From: Tautonia sp040717455
Lineage (GTDB): Bacteria > Planctomycetota > Planctomycetia > Isosphaerales > Isosphaeraceae
Assembly: GCF_040717455.1 (NCBI RefSeq)
Contig: NZ_JBFEFH010000018.1
Span: 1 to 64,000, forward strand
Reading direction: 5' to 3'
Length of the DNA: 64,000 nucleotides
In this document: one piece after another, positions 9,094-16,959 of the stretch
How positions within the stretch are numbered: position 1 is the first letter of the stretch
Layout: the number at the start of each line of letters is the position of its first letter
Position numbers and translations under genes: made by a program
Notes under the pieces: generated by a model
Seen by the model: only the letters and a program-made list of their open reading frames with translations
Databases searched by the model: none
Told to the model about the DNA's origin: nothing

Positions 9094-10566
9094 TCAGAGT
9101 TCCGCCGAGAGCTCGGCGACCTGCGTGTCGCTGATCGCCTGGCCGACGGCAAACAGGTCGAGCACCTGGCCGTTGAAGGAGGACAGGCCGCTCGCCTCGA
9201 CCGGCCCGCCGATTCGGGCGGTCGCTCCGGTCAGGTCGGTGCCGGCGTCGATGGCCGCCGGAGCGCCGGAGGGCTGGCCATTGAGGAAGACCTGGAGGCT
9301 GGTCCCCTGTCGCCTCACGCCGATGACGGCATTGGTCCCGACCGCCAGTGCCCCGGCCGAAGAGGCCGAGACGAGCGATCCCCCGGCCGGCCGGTAGCTC
9401 GCAATCACATTGCCGGTTGGAGTGACGGCCAGGCGGGAGACGACGGTACCGCCCGCATCCGATTCGGTGTGGATGACGGCCGGATTGGCGGACGGGAGCG
9501 CCGAGGGCCGGACCTTGGCCAGCAGCGTGAACGCCGATCGGTTGCCGACGACGGGGCTGGGGTGGCTCAGGTGGTCGTTCACGCCATCGAAGGCGAGGGA
9601 GCCGGCGGCGTCCCAGGTCGGGCGATTCCCGACCGAGCCCTGGAGGAAGCTGGACGAACCGACCTGGCTGGACCACGATCGGACCGGGTCGAGGTTCCTT
9701 GCCGGGCCTTCGACGTGGCCGTCGATCGCCGTCGGGTTGTTCACCGGCGACAGGTGATTCGAGCCGTGGCGGTCGTTGCGGTTGCCCGACAGCTCGTCGA
9801 GATCCCACCAGGAGACGAGCCCGAAGTTGGTCTTCTGGGTGCTGCTGAGATCCTCGTAACGCCGGCCGCTGCCGCCGTTGTAGAGGAAGTCGTGGATCTC
9901 GGTGATCCGGTTGCCGATGCCGCCGACCGGGGTCTTGTACCAGGCGGCGTTGTCCATGCGTCCGGGCAGGGTGTCGGTGACGGTCCCTCCCGCTCCCAGC
10001 CGGAACTCGCCCGAGTTGTTCCCGGGCGTCCCGGTGGTGGGGGTGGTGTTGACCGTCCGGTCGTTGACCCGGATGTTGATGGTGCCGAGCGCCGCATTGT
10101 GCCAGACCGAGACGAAGATCCAGGTGTTCAGCGGCGGGCTGCCCAACCCTGCGGCGTCGACCTCACCGCGATTGGCCCCCGTGCTGCTGCAGATCAGGAA
10201 CCGGAGCACGTCGGACGTGGAATAGAACAGTTGCCACGATCGGTTCGAGGACGTCGTCCCCTTGCCCGCGATGCCGAAGTTGGTGGCCTTGGTGTTGAGC
10301 CAGACCCATCCCGAGAAGCCCCAATCGACGTTGCCCGCCTGCAGGCTGGTGTTGTTGGCGATCGAGAGGTTCTGCAGGCTCCCATTGAAGCCGATGCCCC
10401 CCCGGGCCGTGACGTTCGCCAGGCTGTCGAGCCAGAGCAAGCGGTCCGGGGCGGTTTCGAGCGTCAACGGCGGTGGCGGCGGCGGCGGGGGAGGGGGCGG
10501 CGGCGGGGGCTCGGCGACCACGGACGGTCGAACCGGGCGAAGATAGTACAAGCGTGCTCGACTCAC
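9094..10566 (-). CDS. LamG/concanavalin-like protein with a 14-proline linker
   Basis: About 490 residues from a GTG at 10566, chosen because GGGAGA lies eight bases upstream; an alternative ATG at 10626 would add 20 residues. The N-terminus (VSRARLYYLRPVRPS) is followed by an uninterrupted run of 14 prolines and then two regions resembling LamG/concanavalin A-like jelly rolls. The first spans about residues 55-225 (WGFSGWVWLNT, NTWIFVSVWHN, FRLGAGG). The second spans about 300-470 (LAFDGVNDHLSHPS, FTLLAKVRPS, LQVFLNGQPSGA, ARIGG). No conventional signal peptide is evident. Carbohydrate or surface binding is inferred from the fold only. It is divergent from hldD across a ~610-bp gap. Confidence 0.8.
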   Translation of the reverse strand: MSRARLYYLRPVRPSVVAEPPPPPPPPPPPPPPLTLETAPDRLLWLDSLANVTARGGIGFNGSLQNLSIANNTSLQAGNVDWGFSGWVWLNTKATNFGIAGKGTTSSNRSWQLFYSTSDVLRFLICSSTGANRGEVDAAGLGSPPLNTWIFVSVWHNAALGTINIRVNDRTVNTTPTTGTPGNNSGEFRLGAGGTVTDTLPGRMDNAAWYKTPVGGIGNRITEIHDFLYNGGSGRRYEDLSSTQKTNFGLVSWWDLDELSGNRNDRHGSNHLSPVNNPTAIDGHVEGPARNLDPVRSWSSQVGSSSFLQGSVGNRPTWDAAGSLAFDGVNDHLSHPSPVVGNRSAFTLLAKVRPSALPSANPAVIHTESDAGGTVVSRLAVTPTGNVIASYRPAGGSLVSASSAGALAVGTNAVIGVRRQGTSLQVFLNGQPSGAPAAIDAGTDLTGATARIGGPVEASGLSSFNGQVLDLFAVGQAISDTQVAELSAEL

Positions 10567-10838
10567 AGGTGTAGTCTCCCAATCTCCGTTTGCGGACCAA
10601 GGGCATTCGATCCGAGGAGATCGCAAGAGGGTGCGGGGCTGCCGACGGGCAACCCGGCTGGCTCATTCCTGAAACGCGGTTCGCGGCGCATTGCGGGCAG
10701 CATCGCCCGGCCGCGAACCTTCCCGGTCGCTCCCGAACCCGGTAGAGAAGGCCGACAGTATAACTATCGTGGAGATTGGGAGGGGCAGTCACAAAAAGTC
10801 GGCCCCGGCGCGGAATTGGTTGGCCCGGGCAGGCCGCG

Positions 10839-10868
10839 TTGACAGATTCCCGGGGATTTTGCTAGGGT
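10839..10868 (+). promoter_or_regulatory. Sigma-70-type promoter for the heptose genes
   Basis: A perfect -35 TTGACA (10839-10844), an 18-bp spacer and a -10-like TAGGGT (10863-10868) precede hldD on the plus strand. This predicts a transcript start near 10875 and a 5' leader of about 300 bases. Confidence 0.55.
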
Positions 10869-11179
10869 CCGGCGCCGTCGGGAGGACGGGGAGGAGCGGG
10901 GACGTCTCGGGCCGAGATCGTGATCGGCGGCCTAGGTGGTCCCCGAGGGGCGAGGCCCAGACGGCGTCGTTGCCCCGGCAAGGCGGCGTGCAGGACCGGT
11001 CGGCAACGCGGCTCGGGTCGTCCTGGGCCGGGAGTCGAGGTCGGCCCCGAGGGGCGACTCGGGTCCGCGAGCGCGGGCGAACGATTGAGGCCGGTACGGC
11101 CAGGCGAAGCAAGGTGGATTCGGGCCGAGGCGGTCGCGTCGCGGTGTTCCAGACTCCCCAGGATTCCGGTGGGTTTGCC
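10869..11179 (+). other. Long GC-rich leader of hldD
   Basis: About 310 bases lie between the predicted promoter and the hldD ATG. The region is very GC-rich, contains repeated GGCCCCGAGGGGCGA-like words near 10943 and 11041, and has no protein-like frame of its own. It could be a structured leader. I do not recognise a known riboswitch, RNase P RNA, tmRNA or SRP RNA core in it. The rest of the gap, 10567-10838, carries a TATACT hexamer on the minus strand near 10755 that could serve the LamG gene. Confidence 0.4.
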
Positions 11180-12124
11180 ATGTATATCGTCACGGGCGCG
11201 GCGGGATTCATCGGGAGCAACGTGATCGGGGCCCTGAATGCCCGGGGGGTGACCGACATCCTGGCGGTCGACACGCTCCAGCACGGCGACCGGTTCCGCA
11301 ACCTCCGGGACCTGGCGATCGCCGACTACATGGACATCGCCGAGTTCCGCGAGCAGATCCGCAAGAACGCCCCCCTGGGCGGCCAGGTCGGGGCGATCCT
11401 CCATCAAGGGGCCTGCGCCGACACGACCGAGGCCGACGGCCGCTACATGATGGACAACAACTTCACCTTCTCGAAGGAGTTGCTCCACTGGGCGACGGAC
11501 CGGAACACGGCTTTGGTGTATGCCTCCAGCGCCTCGGTCTACGGCAACAACACGGTCTGCCGAGAATCGAGCGAGTGCGAGAGCCCGCTGAACGTCTACG
11601 CCTACTCGAAGCTCCTGTTCGATCGCTACGTGGACGCCAACCGTGCGCGGTTGACCTCGACCGTCGTCGGGCTGCGCTATTTCAACGTCTACGGCCCCCG
11701 CGAAGGGTTCAAGGGGCGGATGGCCTCGATGGTCTACCAGCTCCACCGGCAACTGGCCAAAGACGGGGTCGCCCGGCTCTTCGAGGGGACCGACGGCTAC
11801 GAGGCCGGCGAGCAGCGGCGCGATTTCGTGTTCGTCGGCGACGTGGCACGGGTCAACCTGTTCTTCGCCGAGGGGCCGCCTCGGGTCGGCGTCTTCAACG
11901 TCGGCACGGGGGCGAGCCGGAGCTTCAACGACATCGCCCGGATCGTGATCGACGAGCTGGGCCGGGGGAGCGTCGAGTACATCCCGTTCCCCGAGTCGCT
12001 CCGGGGCAAATACCAGTCGTTCACCCAGGCTGACCTGACGCAATTGCGGGCGGCCGGGTATGATGCGGCCTTCACGCCCCTGGAAGAGGGGATCCGGCAG
12101 TTGATGGCCGCCTCCGATTCCTGA
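11180..12124 (+). CDS. hldD: ADP-L-glycero-D-manno-heptose 6-epimerase
   Basis: A 314-residue extended short-chain dehydrogenase that epimerises ADP-D-glycero-D-manno-heptose to the L-glycero form used in LPS inner core. The start at 11180 places the NADP-binding GAAGFIGSN at residues 6-14, as the family requires; the frame runs open upstream through the leader but that part is not protein-like. Other visible signatures are YASSASVYG, the catalytic YAYSK and LRYFNVYGPRE. GEQRRDFVFVGDV is typical of HldD. hldE begins about 140 bp downstream on the same strand, so the two form an ADP-heptose supply unit. Confidence 0.95.
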   Translation: MYIVTGAAGFIGSNVIGALNARGVTDILAVDTLQHGDRFRNLRDLAIADYMDIAEFREQIRKNAPLGGQVGAILHQGACADTTEADGRYMMDNNFTFSKELLHWATDRNTALVYASSASVYGNNTVCRESSECESPLNVYAYSKLLFDRYVDANRARLTSTVVGLRYFNVYGPREGFKGRMASMVYQLHRQLAKDGVARLFEGTDGYEAGEQRRDFVFVGDVARVNLFFAEGPPRVGVFNVGTGASRSFNDIARIVIDELGRGSVEYIPFPESLRGKYQSFTQADLTQLRAAGYDAAFTPLEEGIRQLMAASDS

Positions 12125-12264
12125 GCGGTCTCCCGCCTCGGATCCCGCCCGGGGCGGACACGCGGACGACCCATTTGCTGCACGATGGCCCATGAGGCAG
12201 GATGCCTCCGAGGCGAGCCCGTCCGTCGCGTCGGGCTCCCGGAACACACAAAGGAGTGACGCCC

Positions 12265-13707
12265 GTGATCGACTGGTCGAGCGTGCGGGCTTTGGTTCTC
12301 GGCGACGTGATGCTGGACCGTTATCTGGAGGGAGACGTCAACCGCATCTCCCCCGAGGCGCCCGTCCCCGTCGTCCGATTGACGCACGAGTGGTACCGGC
12401 CGGGGGGGGCGGGCAACGTCGCCGCCTCGCTGGCAGGCCTCGGATGCCGGACCACCCTGGCCGGGGCCGCCGGGGAAGACCCCGAGGTCGATCGCCTGCG
12501 CCGAGCGTTGTTCGATGCCGGGGTGGCCGATTGCGCCCTGGTCGAACGCCCCGGAAGCCGGACCATCTGCAAGACGCGGGTCGTCTCGCACGGCCATCAC
12601 CAGTTGCTCCGGCTCGATCAGGACGGCGGGCGCGACGACTTCCGCGCCGCCGGGGACGACCTCCGCCGGCGGTTGCCGGAATTGCTGGCCGATCAGGACG
12701 TGGTCGTCCTCTCCGACTACGACAAGGGGACGCTTACCCCGGGGCTCGTCCGGGCGACGATCGAGGCCTGCCGCGAGCGGGCGATCCCGTGCATCGTCGA
12801 CCCGAAGCAACTGGACTTCCGGGTCTACTCCGGGGCGACCCTGCTGACCCCGAACCTGCTCGAAGCCCGACGGGCGGTGGGGCGGTCGCTCGACGACGAC
12901 GAATCGGTCGGCGAGGCGTGCGCCGAGCTTCGGGTGACGCTCGACCTCGACGCCATGCTCATCACCCGGGGGGCCGACGGCATGACGTTGGCCACCGGCT
13001 GCGCCCTGCACCACTTCCCGGCCGAGGTCCGCCAGGTGGCCGACGTCACCGGGGCGGGGGATACGGTGGCGGCGGTGCTGGCCGCCTGCCTGGGCGGGGG
13101 CCTCCCGGTCGATCAGGCCTGCCGGGCCGCGAGCGTGGCGGCGGGGATCGCCGTCGGGCATCCCGGCTGCTACGTCGTCCAGGGGGCCGAGCTGGACTGG
13201 GCCCTGCGCGGCTGCTCGCCGAAGGTCCGGTCGATCGAGGCCGCCGCGCGGTGGGCCGCCGGCCAGCGGAGGGCCGGCCGCTCGATCGTCTTCACCAACG
13301 GCTGCTTCGACATCCTCCACGCCGGGCACCTGACCTGCCTGGAACAGGCCCGCCGCCTGGGAGACGCCCTGATCATCGGCCTGAATTCGGATGCCTCGGT
13401 CCGGGGCCTGAAGGGGCCGGAACGGCCGGTGGTGCACGAGAACCACCGGGCCGCCCTGCTCGCGGGCCTGGCCTGCGTCGACGGCGTGGTCGTCTTCGAC
13501 GAGCCGACCCCGGAGCGGCTCATCCGGGCGATCGAGCCGGATGTGCTGGTCAAGGGGGGGGATTACGCGGTCGATGGGATCGTCGGCGCGGAGATCGTGC
13601 GGGCGAGGGGGGGGCGGGTCGTCACGATCCCGCTCGTCCCGGGGCTGAGCACCACCTCGATCCTCGCCGCCTCTCGGGCCGCCGAGAACCGCCGCGCGGC
13701 CAGCTGA
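12265..13707 (+). CDS. hldE: Bifunctional heptose-7-phosphate kinase / heptose-1-phosphate adenylyltransferase
   Basis: A 480-residue fusion that phosphorylates D-glycero-D-manno-heptose 7-phosphate at C1 and then adenylylates heptose 1-phosphate. The GTG at 12265 is chosen because AAGGAG lies eight bases upstream; an upstream ATG in frame (12202) would add 21 Arg-rich residues. The N-terminal PfkB/ribokinase domain carries GDVMLDRY, GGAGNVAASLAGLG and the catalytic DVTGAGDTV. The C-terminal nucleotidyltransferase begins near residue 340 with FTNGCFDILHAGH (an HxGH motif) and ends with VKGGDY. Both domains are intact. Length matches the family (about 475). Confidence 0.96.
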   Translation: MIDWSSVRALVLGDVMLDRYLEGDVNRISPEAPVPVVRLTHEWYRPGGAGNVAASLAGLGCRTTLAGAAGEDPEVDRLRRALFDAGVADCALVERPGSRTICKTRVVSHGHHQLLRLDQDGGRDDFRAAGDDLRRRLPELLADQDVVVLSDYDKGTLTPGLVRATIEACRERAIPCIVDPKQLDFRVYSGATLLTPNLLEARRAVGRSLDDDESVGEACAELRVTLDLDAMLITRGADGMTLATGCALHHFPAEVRQVADVTGAGDTVAAVLAACLGGGLPVDQACRAASVAAGIAVGHPGCYVVQGAELDWALRGCSPKVRSIEAAARWAAGQRRAGRSIVFTNGCFDILHAGHLTCLEQARRLGDALIIGLNSDASVRGLKGPERPVVHENHRAALLAGLACVDGVVVFDEPTPERLIRAIEPDVLVKGGDYAVDGIVGAEIVRARGGRVVTIPLVPGLSTTSILAASRAAENRRAAS

Positions 13708-13828
13708 CGGACGGGGTGGACTCTCGAGGGCGATCGGGTCAGAATCGGGCGACTGGGAGGGCCGTTCGGGTCTCCCGATCGCCGCCTCGATGGCTTCCCG
13801 ACTCGACCGACGAACCCAGGGTGTTCCC

Positions 13829-14656
13829 GTGATCGACCGTTCTCTTGGCTCCGCCCTGCTCGGCGTGGCGCTCGCCGGGATGTTGCCCCTCGCGATGGCC
13901 GAGGCCCAGGACGCAGACCCCTTCGCCGACCTGCCCGCGAAAATCGCGTGCGATGGGGCGTATCCCAAGCACCTCCAGGGGGTCTGCACGAATGACCGGG
14001 ACGCCCTGTACTGGTCGTTCACCGTGGACCTGGTCAAGACCGACCTCCGCGGCAAGGTGCTCCGACGCCTGCCGGTGGCCGACCATCACGGCGACCTCTG
14101 CTATCGCGACGGGAAAATTTACGTCGCCGTGAACCTCGGCGCCTTCAACCAGCCGGCCGGCCAGGCCCTGTCGTGGATCTATGTCTACGACGCCGAGACG
14201 CTCGACGAGCTCGGCCGGATCGACGTCCCCGAGCTGGTGCATGGCGCCGGGGGAATCGCGTATCAGGACGGCACATTCCTCGTCGTCGGGGGCTTGCCGG
14301 AAGGGATCGAGGAAAATTACCTCTACGAGTATGACGATTCGTTCGCCTTTCGGAGGCGGATTGTCTTGCCGTCCGGGTACACCAGGCTCGGCATCCAGAC
14401 GGCCGCCTTCGCCGACGGCCACTGGTGGTTCGGCTGCTACGGATCGCCGCCGGAGCTGCTGAAGACCGATCGGGGCTTCCGGATCGTCGGCCGCTGGGAC
14501 CTCGACGCGGCGCTCGGGATCGTTGGCATCGGTCACGGTCGGTTGCTGGTGGCCTCGGGACCCCGGGACGAGGACGGCAATCACCTCGGCGTCGTCCATG
14601 TCGTTGAGGTGGACGAGGCGAACGGGTTCCGACGCACCGATACCCCCGATCGTTGA
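13829..14656 (+). CDS. Exported protein of unknown function
   Basis: About 275 residues from a GTG at 13829; AGGGTG lies just upstream. A hydrophobic signal peptide (GSALLGVALAGMLPLAMA) ends in AEAQ-A-like cleavage context. The mature part alternates short aromatic strands (GVCTNDRDALYWSFTVDL, DGKIYVAVNLG, WIYVYDAETLDELGRID, GHWWFGCYG), which suggests a beta-propeller-like fold of the strictosidine-synthase or SMP-30 kind; this is inference. I cannot assign a substrate. The metallophosphoesterase gene begins 12 bp downstream on the same strand, so the two exported proteins are probably co-transcribed. Confidence 0.82.
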   Translation: MIDRSLGSALLGVALAGMLPLAMAEAQDADPFADLPAKIACDGAYPKHLQGVCTNDRDALYWSFTVDLVKTDLRGKVLRRLPVADHHGDLCYRDGKIYVAVNLGAFNQPAGQALSWIYVYDAETLDELGRIDVPELVHGAGGIAYQDGTFLVVGGLPEGIEENYLYEYDDSFAFRRRIVLPSGYTRLGIQTAAFADGHWWFGCYGSPPELLKTDRGFRIVGRWDLDAALGIVGIGHGRLLVASGPRDEDGNHLGVVHVVEVDEANGFRRTDTPDR

Positions 14657-14668
14657 GGCACCCCACCC

Positions 14669-15607
14669 ATGAGCCACCATCGCTTGCCCGGGCCGATCGG
14701 GCGTCGTGCCGTCCTCGCCGAGGGGGCATTGCTGCTGGGGGCGGCGAGCATGACCGGACGGTCTGCCGCAGCCGCCCTGGCGTTGTCGGGCCGGGCGCTC
14801 GACGAGCGCTCTCGGCTCCGCTTCGGCCTGATCACCGACCTGCACTACGCCGACAAGCCTCCCGCCGGCTCGCGGCACTATCGCGAGACCCCGTCGAAGC
14901 TGGCCGAGGCGGCCGAACGATTCCGAGAGGCCAATTTGGATTTCCTCGTCGAGCTGGGGGACTTGATCGACGCGGCGGAATCGGTCGAGGTCGAGCTGGG
15001 CTACCTCGATCGAATCGACCGGGACTTCTCGACCATCGCCGAACGCCGGGTCTACGTGCTGGGCAATCACTGCGTCGATACGCTGACCAAGGGGGAATTC
15101 CTGGGCCGGGTCGGGCAGGAGCGGTCGTTCGGCGCGTTCGACGCGGGCGGATATCACTTCGTATGGCTCGACTCCTGCTTCCGGAGCGACGGCGAGCCGT
15201 ACGGCCGGAAGAACTCGGTCTGGACGGATGCAAATGTCCCGGCCTTCGAGCTGGACTGGCTCCGCGACGACCTGGCCGCCACCGAGTTGCCGACGATCCT
15301 CTTCGCCCATCAGCGGCTCGACGACCCCGGGCCGCACGGCGTCAGGAACGCAGAGGCGGTCCGGGAGATCCTCGAAGCGTCCGGCAAGGTCCGGGCGGTC
15401 TTCCAGGGGCACAGCCACCAGAACGACCTTCGAGCAATCCGCGGCATCCCCTATTGCACCCTCGTGGCGATGGTCGAGGGCTCCGGGGCCGATCAGAACG
15501 GCTATGCCGTGGTCGACCTCCTCGACGACGGCACGATCCGGGTCGATGGCTTCCGTCGCCAGGCGGACTACGAATGGAGCGAGGGGCGATCCGACGGCTC
15601 CCGATGA
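14669..15607 (+). CDS. Exported calcineurin-like metallophosphoesterase
   Basis: A 312-residue protein with the full metallophosphoesterase ligand set: DLHY (first Asp and His), GDLIDA, GNHC, AHQRLDD and GHSHQNDL. These bind the two metal ions that hydrolyse phosphoesters. The N-terminus has GRRAVLAEGALLLGAASM, which has the arginine pair of a twin-arginine-like signal although the motif is not perfect. Export with a preloaded metal centre would fit that route. It lies 12 bp after the preceding exported protein and is convergent with the small gene at 15631. The natural substrate cannot be read from sequence. Confidence 0.9.
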   Translation: MSHHRLPGPIGRRAVLAEGALLLGAASMTGRSAAAALALSGRALDERSRLRFGLITDLHYADKPPAGSRHYRETPSKLAEAAERFREANLDFLVELGDLIDAAESVEVELGYLDRIDRDFSTIAERRVYVLGNHCVDTLTKGEFLGRVGQERSFGAFDAGGYHFVWLDSCFRSDGEPYGRKNSVWTDANVPAFELDWLRDDLAATELPTILFAHQRLDDPGPHGVRNAEAVREILEASGKVRAVFQGHSHQNDLRAIRGIPYCTLVAMVEGSGADQNGYAVVDLLDDGTIRVDGFRRQADYEWSEGRSDGSR

Positions 15608-15630
15608 ACGGAGCTGTCGCCGATGCTCAC

Positions 15631-15918
15631 TCAGTCCGGCCGCCGGTCCAGGTCCGAGTGGCCGGGCGAGTCCTCGTCCCAGGTCAGGCCGGCGGCGGCG
15701 AGGTCGGCGGGAGCGAGGTCGAGGAATCGAGAGAGGAGCGCGTCCCTGCCCCAGTCCTCGTTCTCGATCGCTTCGAGCGGGGGGAGGTCCCGCACCCCGA
15801 AGCGATTCGAGAGCAGGTCATACGCCTCGGCGACGCCAAGTTCGACGATCGGGACGGGTCGTTCGGGGCCCGGCGGGAGGCTCATGGCGAGGGCAATCCC
15901 TGCGGATGCGACCAACAC
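15631..15918 (-). CDS. Small hypothetical protein next to an M50 protease
   Basis: Up to 95 residues from a GTG at 15918; an internal ATG at 15885 (MSLPPGPERP) would give 84. The body reads like a folded acidic protein (VELGVAEAYDLLSNRFGVRDL, ALLSRFLDLAPADLAAAGL). No family is recognised. It starts 8 bp after the stop of the site-2 protease on the same strand, so it is very probably the second gene of that operon. It may be a partner or substrate of the protease, but that is only context. The end at 15631 is 23 bp from the convergent metallophosphoesterase stop. Confidence 0.65.
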   Translation of the reverse strand: MLVASAGIALAMSLPPGPERPVPIVELGVAEAYDLLSNRFGVRDLPPLEAIENEDWGRDALLSRFLDLAPADLAAAGLTWDEDSPGHSDLDRRPD

Positions 15919-15925
15919 GGAGGGG

Positions 15926-16753
15926 TCACGAGCGGATCCAGGGGCGGGGATTGCGGAACCCGATCGGGTCGGGATCGTCGATGACGATCACCGGCGCGAG
16001 CTGCCAGACCCCCTTCCCTCGATAGATCCAGGAGTAGCCGGCCGGGGCGTCGGTCGTCCGCAATCGCTGCTCCTCGGCCCGGACCTGGCCCAGCTCTGCC
16101 CGGGCCGCGAGGTAGATGAACGCCGCCAGGACCACCTGCATGAGCAGGATCGGCGAGCCGGTCAGGACCATCGCCACCAGGCAGGCGATCCCGGCGAAGA
16201 CGGCCAGGGACTGGCCGATGGCCGCGGCGATCTCGGTGGCACGCAGCCGGCCGATCTGGCTGCTCAGGAGGGCGCGGAGGACCCGGCCGCCGTCCATCGG
16301 GAAGATCGGGATCAGATTGAAGACGGCCAGGATCACGTTGACCATCAACAGGTCCGACAGCCGCGATCCGATCGGGCCGGCGGCAAGCCCGGGGGCGAGC
16401 ACGCCCAGCGCGCCCCCCATCGCCAGCAGCATCAGGGCCAGCGCCACGTTGACGGCCGGGCCGGCCAGCGCGATGAGCAACTCGGCCCCGGGGGCCCGGG
16501 GCATGCGGTGCAACCGGGCCACCCCGCCGATGGGATAGAGGGTGATGTCCTCGGTCGGGATCCCGTACCGGCGGGCCATCAGGGCATGGCCCAGCTCGTG
16601 CAGCAGGACGCATCCGAACAGGGCCGAGACGACCAGCACCGCCCCCAGGCCCTGGCTGAAGAGGACCAGGACGGCCATCATAAGCAGGAACGTGGCATGC
16701 AGATAGAGGTCGATGCCCGCAACCCGGCCGATCTTCCACGACAATCGGATCAT
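15926..16753 (-). CDS. Site-2 protease family (M50) intramembrane metalloprotease
   Basis: A 275-residue membrane zinc protease. HELGHA (HExxH motif, about residue 52) lies inside a hydrophobic segment. The third ligand is in NLIPIFPMDGGRVL, the hallmark NPxPxxDGG-like motif with Ile in place of the first Pro. About six hydrophobic segments are visible. The start MIRLSWKIGRVAGIDLYLH is typical of the short S2P group that lacks a PDZ domain. Family members cut transmembrane proteins such as anti-sigma factors or act in quality control. A 95-aa protein is encoded immediately downstream. The upstream gap contains TAGAAT on the minus strand, a possible -10. Confidence 0.93.
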   Translation of the reverse strand: MIRLSWKIGRVAGIDLYLHATFLLMMAVLVLFSQGLGAVLVVSALFGCVLLHELGHALMARRYGIPTEDITLYPIGGVARLHRMPRAPGAELLIALAGPAVNVALALMLLAMGGALGVLAPGLAAGPIGSRLSDLLMVNVILAVFNLIPIFPMDGGRVLRALLSSQIGRLRATEIAAAIGQSLAVFAGIACLVAMVLTGSPILLMQVVLAAFIYLAARAELGQVRAEEQRLRTTDAPAGYSWIYRGKGVWQLAPVIVIDDPDPIGFRNPRPWIRS

Positions 16754-16959
16754 CGAATAGCCCTTTGCACCCAGAAGAACTCTCGTTCATTCTAGGCACG
16801 CACGATCATCTCGGGAAGTTCATCTTCAAGCGGATCTGAAGAATGGTCAAGGAGTTTGCATTCACCCGGCGGCCTCCGGGGGGCGATCTTCGCCTCCGCG
16901 CCAGGGCGGATCGCCGCGGCCGGGGGCCGTGCATCGGGAGAGGCGTCCTCAGCCTTCGG

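Noticed and set aside
10869..11179. RNase P, tmRNA or SRP RNA in the GC-rich hldD leader
   Set aside because: None of the universally conserved core words of these RNAs is present in the region on either strand as far as I could read.
11797..14055. A 752-codon minus-strand frame across hldD and hldE
   Set aside because: Both hldD and hldE carry intact family motifs on the plus strand; the antisense frame has none.
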